DNA of 64,000 nt from a virus: IMG/VR virus record IMGVR_UViG_3300036770_006627, positions 1-64,000 of that record. The stretch is one strand, 5' to 3'. Positions 1-8,273 of this stretch are shown one piece after another. The notes under the pieces are model-generated. The model saw only the letters and a program-made list of their open reading frames with translations, did not search any database and was not told the origin of the DNA. Position 1 is the stretch's first letter. Each line of letters starts with the position of its first letter. The position numbers were made by a program, and so were the translations under genes.

Positions 1-1476
1 TATCTGGCGTTGGGTCGCGAAGCGACTGACCTACATAATTGCCTAATCGGCAACGAAACTGGCGCATTTGTTGTTTATGGCGGCGTGTTTGGCGGCACAT
101 CGACAGAGCGGCTCCGCATCTCCTCCAGCGGCACCGCCACGTTCGCGGGGCAGGTAGTCGTCACCGCAGGCAGCGTGTCAGCGTGCAGCGTGGCACAGAA
201 CGGCGACCCGAATACGGGGCTGTATTTCCCGGCGGCGAACGTCGCGGCGGTAGTGACGGATGGAGTTGAGCGGGTGCGAGTGACCGCGCTCGGCCGCGTC
301 GGCATAGGCACGACCAATCCGGCTCAAACACTGCATGTCAGTGGCGGAGAGTCTTATTTAACTAACACAAACTTTTCATTGGCAAACGGCACAGGAACGG
401 TTGTGACGACCTACACCGGCGCGTCGACGGGCAACACGTTTGGCGCTATAGGGGCACTGACCGGCGGCGGATCCGCGTGGGGCGACCTTGTGCTTCAGAG
501 TGGTGGCGGTCGCGTCGGCATCGGGACGACGACTCCTGGCTCTCGTCTGGAGGTCATTCACAATGGCGGGCAGGGAATCAATTGCCTCAACAATGGCGGC
601 GCTGGAACTGTCAACTATGCGGTAATGGGACAGGCGGCTGGCGCGGCGTTGGTGAACACAGGCGTTTACGTCAACACATACAACGCCACCAACAACTACG
701 GCATTCGCATAGTCAACCCGCCCGCTGGCGCTAACAACTACGCTATTTACTCTGACGCCGGTGCGCAATGCTACTTTGGTGGTAACATCGGCATCGGTAC
801 AACGACTATTAGCACAGGTTTCATGCTAGATGTGCGCGGCGCAGCACTGTTCTATCGCACCGCGGGCGATGGACTTGTGACGGCTCAGGGGCTTCAAACG
901 CAAAGTGGAGGAACGGGAAAGAGCGCAATCCAACTTGATGTGAATGGTCAAGGCGGATTTGCGTGGCAGTGCGACGCCACGAGTAGCAAGATTTTGCGGC
1001 TTATCAACAACAACGGATACGGGGCAGGCGAGTCGACGCTGATGACCGTGTCGTCGAGCGGAACAATCACCGCATCGCAGGTCTACAGCGACACTGTCGG
1101 TGCGACCAACCGCGACCTCTACGTCGACAGCACGGGCAAACTCGGCTACGTCTCTTCCATCCGCCAGTCGAAAACGGACATTGTCACGCTGGAAGACGTG
1201 TCATGGCTCTCGGCGCTTTCGCCCGTATCGTATCGCTACCGCAAGAAGAACGCCGACGGCACATACAGCGACGAAGCGGACGGTGTGACCGACTACGGGC
1301 TGATTGCCGAAGACGTGGAAACGGTGCGGCCGGAATTGTGTTTCTACGACGTGGTGGACGGCGAACCGCAACTGAGAGGCGTTACTTATTCAAAACTGAT
1401 CGCGCCAATGCTGAAATACATCCAGCAACTAGAGTCGCGCATCGCTGCACTAGAGGAGAGACTAAACCATGCCTGA
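1..1476 (+). CDS. Tail fibre with C-terminal S74 intramolecular chaperone domain (5' partial)
   Basis: The reading frame is open to base 1, so the start lies outside the window. At least 490 residues are Gly/Ser/Thr-rich with repeated 'GRVGIGTT' units, typical of trimeric beta-structured fibre shafts. The last ~115 residues match the peptidase S74 chaperone that trimerises and then self-cleaves from phage fibres: SSIRQSKTDI (the Ser-containing cleavage region), 'YGLIAEDV', 'GVTYSKLIAPMLKYIQQLE' and a C-terminal coiled coil. By family it is a host-binding fibre whose chaperone is released by autoproteolysis. The next gene overlaps its stop by 8 bases. The fibre class is sure; the receptor is unknown. 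Confidence 0.88.
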   Translation, partial: YLALGREATDLHNCLIGNETGAFVVYGGVFGGTSTERLRISSSGTATFAGQVVVTAGSVSACSVAQNGDPNTGLYFPAANVAAVVTDGVERVRVTALGRVGIGTTNPAQTLHVSGGESYLTNTNFSLANGTGTVVTTYTGASTGNTFGAIGALTGGGSAWGDLVLQSGGGRVGIGTTTPGSRLEVIHNGGQGINCLNNGGAGTVNYAVMGQAAGAALVNTGVYVNTYNATNNYGIRIVNPPAGANNYAIYSDAGAQCYFGGNIGIGTTTISTGFMLDVRGAALFYRTAGDGLVTAQGLQTQSGGTGKSAIQLDVNGQGGFAWQCDATSSKILRLINNNGYGAGESTLMTVSSSGTITASQVYSDTVGATNRDLYVDSTGKLGYVSSIRQSKTDIVTLEDVSWLSALSPVSYRYRKKNADGTYSDEADGVTDYGLIAEDVETVRPELCFYDVVDGEPQLRGVTYSKLIAPMLKYIQQLESRIAALEERLNHA

Positions 1477-1789
1477 AATTCCCACGCTGTTTGCGAGCGA
1501 GCCGCTGTCCATCTCAGCCACCTATGAGAAACTGTGGGTGCGAGAAATCGTAATTTCCGCGCAAACAGTGGGCGGCGACGCCGAAGCTCGAATAACTCTC
1601 GTTCGATTTAGGACGACCGACGACGGCGTGGAGGAAGCGCCCGCCGAGCCTATCCGGCTCCATGTTAGCGACCTGATCGCAGGCGCCAATTCCGATTCAG
1701 ACCTCGCGGCGGCGGTTGGAGCGTTGATGGCGTACATCAGTAAAATAGGTATTGAGCAGGGCGTGATTTCTGGCACAAACAACGATTAG
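1469..1789 (+). CDS. Small fibre-associated hypothetical protein
   Basis: A 106-residue acidic protein with no motif I recognise. Its ATG sits inside the end of the S74 fibre gene (ATGcctga overlap) and it ends 8 bases before the next fibre gene, so it is translated as part of the fibre operon. Composition suggests a mixed alpha/beta soluble fold, with no signal peptide or membrane segment. By position it could be a fibre accessory or capping protein. That role is inferred from context only. Confidence 0.7.
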   Translation: MPEIPTLFASEPLSISATYEKLWVREIVISAQTVGGDAEARITLVRFRTTDDGVEEAPAEPIRLHVSDLIAGANSDSDLAAAVGALMAYISKIGIEQGVISGTNND

Positions 1790-1797
1790 GTCTGCCA

Positions 1798-4281
1798 ATG
1801 CCTGAAAACCCTAAAGTTCGCACACGCATTTCAGCTGACGGCATCGCAGACGGCGCGATTGACATTACCAAATTGTCTGCGACCGCTGTTGCTGCAATAT
1901 CGTCGGCAAGCCATACGCACGGCAACATAACCAACGTGGGCGCGATTGGATCAACGGCTAATTTGCCATTGATCACGACAACGTCTGGCGTAATAACGGT
2001 TGGCAGTTTTGGAACAACAGCAAACACATTTTGTCAGGGCAATGACGGTCGGTTAAGTGACGCTCGCGCGCCTACAAGTCATACGCACGGTAACATAACC
2101 AACGCCGGAGCGATTGGTTCAACCAGCGGACAGATCGTTGTGACAACAACGTCTGGAGTTCTGACAACGGCCGCCACGATCAGCAACACGCAGGTGAGCG
2201 GACTGGGCGCGATGGCGACATCGAGCGGCATTACTCTTACAGGTGACGTCACTGGCAGCGGTACTGGTTCATTTGCGGCAACGCTTTCCAATAGCGGCGT
2301 CACTGCTGGTACTTATCGGTCAGTGACGGTCGACGCAAAAGGTCGCGTCACCGCGGGAACAAATCCCACGACCTTGGCGGGTTATGGAATCACAGACGCG
2401 GTTACGTCTGGCGGATCCGGCGCGACTGGTACGTGGGCGATATCAATTAGTGGCAGCGCCGCGCAACTAGGCGGCGTCGCTGCATCCAACTACTTTCGTG
2501 TCGACGGTTCGTACCCCAACGCCGACATGAACGCGCCGGTGGAAGGCTACTGGCACGTAGCACCCACTGCGTCGAACCTCCCTGACGGCGCGAGGTATGG
2601 GCACAGGTGGGATTATGACCACGCGGGTGATGGCAGTTGGGTCGCGCAGTTTTACACGCCCACCGACGGAGACGCCGGGCTCTGGTTTCGCCAGCGCAGA
2701 GGCGGGACGTGGCAAACGTGGCGCAAGTTTCTGGACAGCGCCACGTATAACTCCTATTCGCCAACTCTGACGGGCGGCGGCGCAAGCGGGACTTGGTCAA
2801 TCAACGTGACGGGGAGCGCTGGCAGCGCGACGACCTGCACGTACCAAGTCGGGTCCGGAACGGCCAACAACTTCAACACGAACTTCACCGAGACACCTGC
2901 GCACAACAGAGCATTTCGCGAAATGTCTGCCGGTGGTCCGCAAGGTGCGTGGTGGTTCGTCGAGAATATGCGGCACAGCAACGCCACCAACTACTGGGGC
3001 CGCCAGAATGCGTGGGGGTGGGAGGACAACGCGAACGAACTGTGGTCGCGCAATGTGCAGGGCGGCACATGGGGCTCATGGGTCCGATTCATTCACAGCG
3101 GCAACTACACCTCCTACGCGCCGACCCTGACCGGCGGCGGCGCCAGCGGTACGTGGGGGATCAACGTCACAGGAACCGCGAACAGCGAGACGCTGTCGAC
3201 CGTTTGCTCGCGTGGTGCGTCAACGTCGAGCAACATCACCACCACTGGCGCGGTCTACTCTAGCAATTGGTTTCGGAGCAACGGAGCGAGCGGGTGGTAC
3301 AGCGAGACGTACGGCGGCGGCATATGGATGAATGATTCCACCTACGTGCGCGTGTACGCGGACAAGCAATTTTACACAGGCGGCGCCATCTCGTCTGGCA
3401 CGGCCATGTATGCGCCGATATTCTACGACAGTCAAAACGCTGCGTACTACTGCGATCCGAACGGCACAAGCCGCATGGCGGGCATGGACATAGACTCGCT
3501 GCAAATCTTTGGGAACTATTTGTATGTGGGAAAGAGCGACACGGCAGAATTCTCGTACATAGCGATGCGCGACAGTAACGAGGGCGAAAGGCTCATTCAC
3601 TGCAACAGCAACCGAATCGGGTTTCTCAGTCAAGCGGGCGGGTGGTCTGCATGGTCTTATGACGATGGGACGTTTGGCTGCTACGGAGGAACGTCCCGCG
3701 CGATCGAAGCAATTGGCGGTTGGGGCTCTTACGGCGCCACGCTTGAATTACGGTGCGACAACTGGGCCGGAAACGGGCTACAGGACGGGCCGCGAATCTG
3801 GCACCACAAGGCAGGCGTGAAGTCGTGGACTATAGGCATACAGCACGCCGCCAGTAATGGTTTTTCCATCAACGAAGATGGCTCGTGGGGCGGATTCGGC
3901 ACCGAGCGTCTCGTCATCGCTCCGGGCGGCAACATCACGCACAACGGCGTGCCGGGATACTTTGTGCGGGCGTGGGCATACTTCTACAACGCCAACCGAT
4001 ATGGGTCCGGCAATGTCAGTTCGATCACCTCACGCAACGCGACGGGTAAGTACCGGATCAACTTTGAGACACCGCTGCCGTCCGGCAATCCGTGCTGTCT
4101 TGGTAATGTCGGCAACGAGTCGGACACAATTGCTAACACAACCATGCGAATGGGCGTGCGTTCGTTTGCGTCTGGCGCTAGACTAGCGACGCAGGACATC
4201 AACATCGTCATATCCGGCGGACAGGGTGTACCGGCCGCGTCCGATGCGATGATCGGATGCTCCTTCCTCGCCATCATCTAG
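1798..4281 (+). CDS. Large tail fibre / receptor-binding protein
   Basis: This 827-residue protein has classic tail-fibre sequence. Two SHTHGNITN-type repeats lie near residues 38-53 and 94-109, followed by 'VTAGTYRSVTVDAKGRVTAG' and 'LAGYGITDA' of the phage fibre repeat family. Two 'SYxPTLTGGGASGTW' repeats lie around residues 318-341 and 438-461, and the C-terminal half is rich in Trp, Tyr and Gly, as in receptor-binding heads. The ending 'AASDAMIGCSFLAII' is a hydrophobic tip. It has no S74 domain, unlike its upstream neighbour. Likely an adsorption fibre; the ligand is unknown. Confidence 0.85.
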   Translation: MPENPKVRTRISADGIADGAIDITKLSATAVAAISSASHTHGNITNVGAIGSTANLPLITTTSGVITVGSFGTTANTFCQGNDGRLSDARAPTSHTHGNITNAGAIGSTSGQIVVTTTSGVLTTAATISNTQVSGLGAMATSSGITLTGDVTGSGTGSFAATLSNSGVTAGTYRSVTVDAKGRVTAGTNPTTLAGYGITDAVTSGGSGATGTWAISISGSAAQLGGVAASNYFRVDGSYPNADMNAPVEGYWHVAPTASNLPDGARYGHRWDYDHAGDGSWVAQFYTPTDGDAGLWFRQRRGGTWQTWRKFLDSATYNSYSPTLTGGGASGTWSINVTGSAGSATTCTYQVGSGTANNFNTNFTETPAHNRAFREMSAGGPQGAWWFVENMRHSNATNYWGRQNAWGWEDNANELWSRNVQGGTWGSWVRFIHSGNYTSYAPTLTGGGASGTWGINVTGTANSETLSTVCSRGASTSSNITTTGAVYSSNWFRSNGASGWYSETYGGGIWMNDSTYVRVYADKQFYTGGAISSGTAMYAPIFYDSQNAAYYCDPNGTSRMAGMDIDSLQIFGNYLYVGKSDTAEFSYIAMRDSNEGERLIHCNSNRIGFLSQAGGWSAWSYDDGTFGCYGGTSRAIEAIGGWGSYGATLELRCDNWAGNGLQDGPRIWHHKAGVKSWTIGIQHAASNGFSINEDGSWGGFGTERLVIAPGGNITHNGVPGYFVRAWAYFYNANRYGSGNVSSITSRNATGKYRINFETPLPSGNPCCLGNVGNESDTIANTTMRMGVRSFASGARLATQDINIVISGGQGVPAASDAMIGCSFLAII
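1909..2124 (+). repeat. Direct repeat pair inside the tail fibre gene
   Basis: Two 48-base copies (1909-1956 and 2077-2124) encode SHTHGNITN[V/A]GAIGST and differ at only a few bases. A second pair, at 2749-2820 and 3109-3180, encodes the PTLTGGGASGTW unit. They reflect fibre-shaft repeat units and are possible recombination points for fibre exchange. Confidence 0.75.
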
Positions 4282-4289
4282 GTCGCAAT

Positions 4290-4637
4290 ATGGCTACAGT
4301 CATCGTCCACCCAGCGCCGCCGCCCGAAGCCGGAGTGTGGGTAGTGGTCCCCGCTTCCAACTGCACTCTGCCGCTGGAGGAAATCGCCCGCAAGGACGTT
4401 CCCGCTGGACTCCCATACGTCTACGTGGACGACTCAGAACTGCCAGACCGCGAGTACCGCGAAGCGTGGGATTGTGATTTCTCGGAGCCCGACGGCTACG
4501 GGATCGGCGCGGCAGCGTGGTTCGAGGAGCAGGAGGCGAAGAGAATTGCAGCCGAACTAGCGGCGCAAAGTCAAACAACGCAGGAGCAAAATAATGAGCA
4601 AATTGTTTCTGAATCCTCAACGAGCGGCGGAGATTGA
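4290..4637 (+). CDS. Tail fibre assembly-like small protein
   Basis: 115 residues from ATG 4290. The frame could open 33 bases earlier, but that start lies inside the fibre gene. The sequence 'SELPDREYREAWDCDFSEPDGYGIGAAAW' resembles the short proteins that follow fibre genes in many phages and are often labelled fibre assembly or attachment proteins. The tail of the protein is Gln/Glu-rich and probably disordered. It overlaps the next gene by 44 bases. The assembly role is inferred from position and weak similarity. Confidence 0.7.
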   Translation: MATVIVHPAPPPEAGVWVVVPASNCTLPLEEIARKDVPAGLPYVYVDDSELPDREYREAWDCDFSEPDGYGIGAAAWFEEQEAKRIAAELAAQSQTTQEQNNEQIVSESSTSGGD

Positions 4638-4944
4638 CAGGCAAAAACTGCTCACGGACATCGACGCGTGGTTTGATACCCAGCTTGCGGCTGGCTATAC
4701 AGTGCCTGGGCGTAATTTTCGTCTTGGATTGCGCCAAGAAGACGTAACTTTGCTCACAGGCGCATTCGTGCTTGCAAAAGAAGCGGCTGTATTGGGTTTA
4801 AACGTGCCGCCAATTATCGATATGGACGGCATTCCGCGCGAACTTGGCATTGAAGATTTGACGGCAGTCATGCTTGGTTATGGCCAATATCGCGCAACTT
4901 TGTCCGCCGAATACGCTGCACGCAAAGCTGCAATAGCGACGTAA
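4594..4944 (+). CDS. DUF4376-like fibre-associated protein
   Basis: 116 residues with the layout of the DUF4376 family found beside phage tail fibres: an N-terminal 'RAAEIDRQKLLTDIDAWFDTQLAAGY', a central 'FRLGLRQEDVTLLTGAFVLAK' and a C-terminal helical 'YAARKAAIAT'. Its ATG lies inside the end of the preceding gene in another frame. It is the last gene of the fibre operon and is followed by a 118-base gap. The function is probably fibre assembly or attachment. The family call is by eye. Confidence 0.6.
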   Translation: MSKLFLNPQRAAEIDRQKLLTDIDAWFDTQLAAGYTVPGRNFRLGLRQEDVTLLTGAFVLAKEAAVLGLNVPPIIDMDGIPRELGIEDLTAVMLGYGQYRATLSAEYAARKAAIAT

Positions 4945-4999
4945 AACCAGCAAATTGCGTTTATTGCCGCTATTTTTCCCCCTCAAATGGCGCGCATGT

Positions 5000-5020
5000 C
5001 TCTCAGGTATACTCTGAGCA
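5000..5020. promoter_or_regulatory. Possible operator or promoter element before the zincin gene
   Basis: CTCAGGTATACTCTGAG (5003-5019 approx.) is an inverted repeat (CTCAG/CTGAG) centred on TATACT, a good -10 hexamer. No convincing -35 is present. It lies 45-60 bases before the ATG at 5063 in the gap after the fibre operon. A regulatory site is plausible but unproven. Confidence 0.3.
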
Positions 5021-5062
5021 CCCGCGGCAGGGACGTCCGGGCGCCTTTGAGGGGCAGAGAGC

Positions 5063-5419
5063 ATGGCTGCTCAATTCTCGCGGTACCGGGCGCTTGTCCG
5101 GACGCTCAAGACCCACTGTTCTCCCGCGTTTCCAATTTTTGTCAAACGCGTCAAGCTTCCGTCGCATATCGAAGGGCGCTGTTGGAAAAACGGCAAGAAG
5201 TTCATCATTCAGCTCGACCACCGGCTTGACGAAAGCCGCGCCATCGACGTACTCATTCACGAGTGGGCGCACGCGCTGGCTTGGAATCACCGGCTCGACG
5301 CCTGCGCGACCGACGAGGCGTTCAACAAGCTTGCGCATGACGCGGCCTGGGGTGTTGCGTACGCCGAGGTGTACTGCGTCTACGAGCAGAAGTTCATTCC
5401 AGCCCAGGCGCGAATTTGA
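5063..5419 (+). CDS. Zincin-like putative metallopeptidase (HEWAH)
   Basis: 118 residues from ATG 5063, preceded by GGGGCAGAGAGC. The metalloprotease signature HEWAH is at residues 66-70 within 'IDVLIHEWAHALAW', fitting the minimal zincin HExxH zinc site. Preceding strands 'KKFIIQLDHRLDESRAIDVL' resemble SprT-like or small phage zincins. No signal peptide is seen, so it acts in the cytoplasm or virion. The substrate is unknown. It stands alone after the fibre genes, and its stop codon runs into a copy of the GATATC palindrome. Confidence 0.72.
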   Translation: MAAQFSRYRALVRTLKTHCSPAFPIFVKRVKLPSHIEGRCWKNGKKFIIQLDHRLDESRAIDVLIHEWAHALAWNHRLDACATDEAFNKLAHDAAWGVAYAEVYCVYEQKFIPAQARI

Positions 5420-5430
5420 TTGATATCTTT
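5419..5430. repeat. GATATC palindrome, variant copy 1 (ATTGATATCTTT)
   Basis: Variant of the dispersed AAAGATATCTWT element. It begins on the last base of the upstream stop codon and lies 61 bases before the ATG at 5491. Confidence 0.55.
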
Positions 5431-5490
5431 GGCGACTGTGTTACGCTGTCGGCGCGGTAATGGCGAGTCGTAATTTTTAAGGAGTAACGC

Positions 5491-5958
5491 ATGACCCGGG
5501 CTGAATTGCTCGAACTTCTCGCGAGCGATCTGCGAAACGAGCGCAAGCATCTGAATTTCTATCTTTATCACGCTAGCGCCGTGATTGGGCTGCACGGTCA
5601 GCGTGAATATCGGGAGTGGCTGCTGGAAGCCGCCGCGAGCGAGCTGGCGCACGTAACGGCGTTCCAAGACCGGCTTTGGGGCCTGGGCGCCGCGGCAGTG
5701 GATACCTCGGCCAGCGATTTTGAGTGTTTTACGCGCGTTGAAGACGTGCTGGACTACGCCCGCGAGATGGAAGAAGAGGTCGTGGCAAACTACACGCAGC
5801 GCCTGGCGCAGCTCGAGGGCGCAAATTTTCTGGAGTCGCGGTATATGGCCGTGTTTTACGAAGACCAGCTCCAGGACAGCTACGAAGACTGCGAGCGGAT
5901 CCGCCGTATCCTGGCGGACAGCCGCGCGACAAAAACGCCCCGTCTGCGGCCGCTATAA
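5491..5958 (+). CDS. Ferritin-like (bacterioferritin/Dps-type) protein
   Basis: 155 residues, ATG 5491 with AAGGAG upstream. The sequence reads as a four-helix ferritin-like bundle. Glu17 in helix A, and Glu51 plus His54 of an ExxH pair in helix B (SELAHV), have the spacing of bacterioferritin diiron ligands. A second pair of helices carries 'EMEEEVVANY' and 'FYEDQLQDSYEDCERI', where the usual final His is not obvious. It may bind iron or have lost ferroxidase activity. Such proteins could protect DNA or manage iron during infection; this is inference. Start and frame are secure. Confidence 0.7.
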   Translation: MTRAELLELLASDLRNERKHLNFYLYHASAVIGLHGQREYREWLLEAAASELAHVTAFQDRLWGLGAAAVDTSASDFECFTRVEDVLDYAREMEEEVVANYTQRLAQLEGANFLESRYMAVFYEDQLQDSYEDCERIRRILADSRATKTPRLRPL

Positions 5959-6055
5959 GCGTCTGGCGGTACTTTTCGCGTAGCGCTTGCGGCGCCGTGT
6001 TTGGTATTATGACCGGGTCGCCCAGAGTCCAGATTTAGAGTTGCAAGGAGCTGTC

Positions 6056-6715
6056 ATGAACGCTTTCGAATTCGGTTACGCTGTCGGCAGTCTTGAGAAG
6101 CAGGCCGTAAATTTCCGCCTGGCTGGTAACGCTTTGGCGACAATTCCGGGCAAGGGCGTGCAGAGCGCGCCGTTCCGCGACGCGGCGCGCCAGACGATTG
6201 AGGCCGGTAAGCGACTCGCAGGCATGGCTGGTCAGGGCGCTAAAACGCTCGGCGGCAACGTCTTGCAGGCGCTTCCACGCGGCAACGATCTGGTCGCAAA
6301 TCTTGGCATAGCGGGCGTTGGTGGCGCGCTCGCGGCCGGAGCGGGCAACCGAGTTGAAGGCGCCGGGCGCGGCATGGGTTACGGCGCTGGCGCGACGCTC
6401 GGCGGTAGCGTGGGCGCCGGTATTGGCAACACGGTTGCCAATGCGCTGCCCGCTAAATATCGCGTTCCGGCGCAGCTGATTGGCGGCGGCCTTGGCGCAG
6501 TCGGCGGCCTGATGGGCGCGGGCAAGATGATGGGTCCGGCGTCGTACGCGGGTAAGGAAGCGGGCATCGTGGGCGACATGGTCCAGAACGTCAAAGATAA
6601 GACCAAGCAGGTGGCCGACAAGGCCACGGCCACGGCGAAGACCGTGAGCAACAAGGCCGTCGACGCTGGTAAGAAGATGCAGACCAATTTTGAGAGCTGG
6701 CGCAAGAGCAAGTAG
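6056..6715 (+). CDS. Gly/Ala-rich membrane-interacting virion-type protein
   Basis: 219 residues from ATG 6056 with GCAAGGAG 7 bases upstream; a longer frame from 5987 lacks an RBS. The N-terminus 'FEFGYAVGSLEKQA' matches the next gene ('YEFGRHLGSLSKEA'), so the two are probably paralogues. Residues ~85-165 are glycine-zipper-like (GAxxGGxxGAGxG), a pattern of membrane-inserting or channel proteins. The C-terminus is a Lys-rich helix. The function is unknown; a virion or ejection protein is plausible. Confidence 0.72.
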   Translation: MNAFEFGYAVGSLEKQAVNFRLAGNALATIPGKGVQSAPFRDAARQTIEAGKRLAGMAGQGAKTLGGNVLQALPRGNDLVANLGIAGVGGALAAGAGNRVEGAGRGMGYGAGATLGGSVGAGIGNTVANALPAKYRVPAQLIGGGLGAVGGLMGAGKMMGPASYAGKEAGIVGDMVQNVKDKTKQVADKATATAKTVSNKAVDAGKKMQTNFESWRKSK

Positions 6716-6734
6716 TCTTCCCAGGAATGCCGAT

Positions 6735-7370
6735 ATGACCACGCCGTACGAGTTTGGTCGGCACCTCGGTTCGCTCTCCAAAGAGGCTGCTGAGAAAGAA
6801 GCGCGCGGGCTTCTTGCCGACGTGGCTCTTTACTCGAATCCTTGGACGGGCGTGCCGACGGGCATTTACGACACCTACAACTCGCTGCGCAGCGGGAACT
6901 ATCTTGGTGCGCTTGGCAACGCGGCGAACACAGGCCTGAGTTTGTTTGGCGGCGGGGCAATCACCAGCGGGTTGAAGGGCCTCGGGGGTGGTCTAATGCG
7001 CGCTGGCGCTCGCGTTGGCGCTAGCACCGTGTTACCGCAGGCAGCCAGGGGCGCGATCCAGACGGGCCTTCATGTGGCTGGCCGCGGTGCTGTGGGCGCA
7101 GGCCGCGCGCTGGGCGTTGCGGGTGGCAACCTGGCCGGGCGTGTGGGCGAACAGGCGTCGCAGGCTATTTCTCAGGGTATTCAGAAAGTTGTGCCAGTCC
7201 GTGCAGGCGCTACGTTCATGAAGAACCCAGTGCGCGCCACGATAAATGCCGCGGTGAAAAATCCGCTAGTCGCGGGTTCGTTTTTCCACAACAGCGGCAA
7301 TCCACAGCCTTCTGCGCCGATGCCGCCGACACCTGCGCCGTCTGCGCTTCCGGGCACACTGCCGCGCTAA
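6735..7370 (+). CDS. Gly/Ala-rich virion-type protein, paralogue of upstream gene
   Basis: 211 residues from ATG 6735 (CCAGGAATG upstream), 19 bases after the preceding stop. It shares the N-terminal motif '[FY]EFGxxxGSLxK[QE]A' with its neighbour, then has Gly/Ala-rich hydrophobic stretches (residues ~58-160) and a Pro-rich C-terminus. No enzyme motif is seen. Likely structural or membrane-active. The TAA stop is embedded in an exact AAAGATATCTAT element. Confidence 0.72.
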   Translation: MTTPYEFGRHLGSLSKEAAEKEARGLLADVALYSNPWTGVPTGIYDTYNSLRSGNYLGALGNAANTGLSLFGGGAITSGLKGLGGGLMRAGARVGASTVLPQAARGAIQTGLHVAGRGAVGAGRALGVAGGNLAGRVGEQASQAISQGIQKVVPVRAGATFMKNPVRATINAAVKNPLVAGSFFHNSGNPQPSAPMPPTPAPSALPGTLPR

Positions 7371-7380
7371 AGATATCTAT
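7369..7380. repeat. GATATC palindrome, exact copy (AAAGATATCTAT)
   Basis: Overlaps the TAA stop of the upstream gene and lies just before the RBS (AAGGAA) of the gene at 7396. Intergenic copy. Confidence 0.8.
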
Positions 7381-7395
7381 TCAAGGAATCGCGCC

Positions 7396-8055
7396 GTGTC
7401 ATCAGCTGCTTACAAGTTTGCGAACGAGTACATTCCGCAAATGCTCATGCAGCAAATGATGCAGCGCGATCCAGTCGCGCCACCCGCTCCGCCGCTGCCC
7501 GAGCCTGCGCCCGTGCCGCTGCCGCAGCAGGGCCCGACAAGCATGAATCAGATGTCGATTTCTTCGCCGCGCGCTCTCGCCGAGCACGAGGCTGTTCCGG
7601 CGCAAAAAGCCGCAAGTTTTGAAGCGCAGCTCGTGCGGCTAGTTGTCGAAAAAGAGGCCAGTTTTTTTAGCGGACTGGGCACTCTTGCGCGAGGGGCTAT
7701 GAAGGCAGCTCCTGCAGTTGCAAAAGGCGTAGGCAATATGGCGCGCGGCGCATACGCCGTCACCAAGCCCGTCACGGGCCTAGTCACTGGCGGACTGTCG
7801 GGCGCTGCTCGGGGCTTTGCAGGCGCCGGGCAATCTATTGCCAAGGGCGGCGCGCCTGCTGCGCTGGGCGCCGGGCTCGCGCTTTACGGTGGCTACAACA
7901 CGCTGCGCAATCCCATCGTCGTCGACAGTCAGGGCGTGAACTTCCGTTCGCCCGTGCGCATTCCAAACATGCGTTTCCGCTCGCCGATTGATACGACGGG
8001 TCTCGGCACCGGCGGCGGCATTCGGTTCCAGAAGCCGGTCAAGGTTCTCTGGTAA
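7396..8055 (+). CDS. Gly/Ala-rich hypothetical virion protein
   Basis: 219 residues starting at GTG 7396 with AAGGAA 9 bases upstream. Residues ~25-50 are Pro-rich and probably disordered, followed by 'LVRLVVEKEASFFSGLG' and a long Gly/Ala hydrophobic region (~85-165). The C-terminus is Arg/Phe-rich ('FRSPVRIPNMRFRSPI'). The architecture matches the two genes upstream, suggesting a family of related virion or membrane proteins. No catalytic motif. Its stop overlaps the next start (TAATG). Confidence 0.7.
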   Translation: MSSAAYKFANEYIPQMLMQQMMQRDPVAPPAPPLPEPAPVPLPQQGPTSMNQMSISSPRALAEHEAVPAQKAASFEAQLVRLVVEKEASFFSGLGTLARGAMKAAPAVAKGVGNMARGAYAVTKPVTGLVTGGLSGAARGFAGAGQSIAKGGAPAALGAGLALYGGYNTLRNPIVVDSQGVNFRSPVRIPNMRFRSPIDTTGLGTGGGIRFQKPVKVLW

Positions 8056-8273
8056 TGTCGCTGTGCCCCGCCTGCGAAAGCGAAACGACAGAACTGCGCG
8101 GCAAGCGCATCTGTCCGTTCTGCCATCTGATTATTGAGACGTGTTGCGAAGGCGGCCGTTGCGAATACAATCCTCCGAGTTCGATAACTCAGGAGGCTAA
8201 TTCGCATGACGTGGAACGAGCTGATCACGGCGGTAGAGCAGTGGGCGGAAGCGCGGAAGATCATTCCAAATAG
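8055..8273 (+). CDS. Small zinc-ribbon protein
   Basis: 72 residues. Two CxxC pairs, CPAC (residues 4-7) and CPFC (residues 20-23), form a zinc ribbon, followed by a further Cys-rich 'CCEGGRC'. It is translationally coupled to the upstream gene by TAATG. The last ~22 codons overlap the mazG-like gene in another frame, so the C-terminus may be a read-through tail with little constraint. Possible nucleic-acid or protein binder; the role is unknown. Confidence 0.6.
   Translation: MSLCPACESETTELRGKRICPFCHLIIETCCEGGRCEYNPPSSITQEANSHDVERADHGGRAVGGSAEDHSK
8144..8171 (+). promoter_or_regulatory. Possible internal sigma-70-type promoter before mazG
   Basis: TTGCGA (8144-8149), 16-base spacer, TACAAT (8166-8171). 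Predicted transcription start near 8178 would fall inside the left arm of the SD hairpin at 8172-8196 and so remove its anti-SD strand. Hand-called from hexamer match. Confidence 0.35.
8172..8196 (+). promoter_or_regulatory. Hairpin sequestering the mazG Shine-Dalgarno
   Basis: CCTCC-GAGTT (8172-8181) pairs with AACTC-(A)-GGAGG (8186-8196) around a CGAT loop: 10 pairs with one bulged A. GGAGG is the SD, 9 bases before ATG 8206. Read-through mRNA would hide this SD. Confidence 0.6.
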
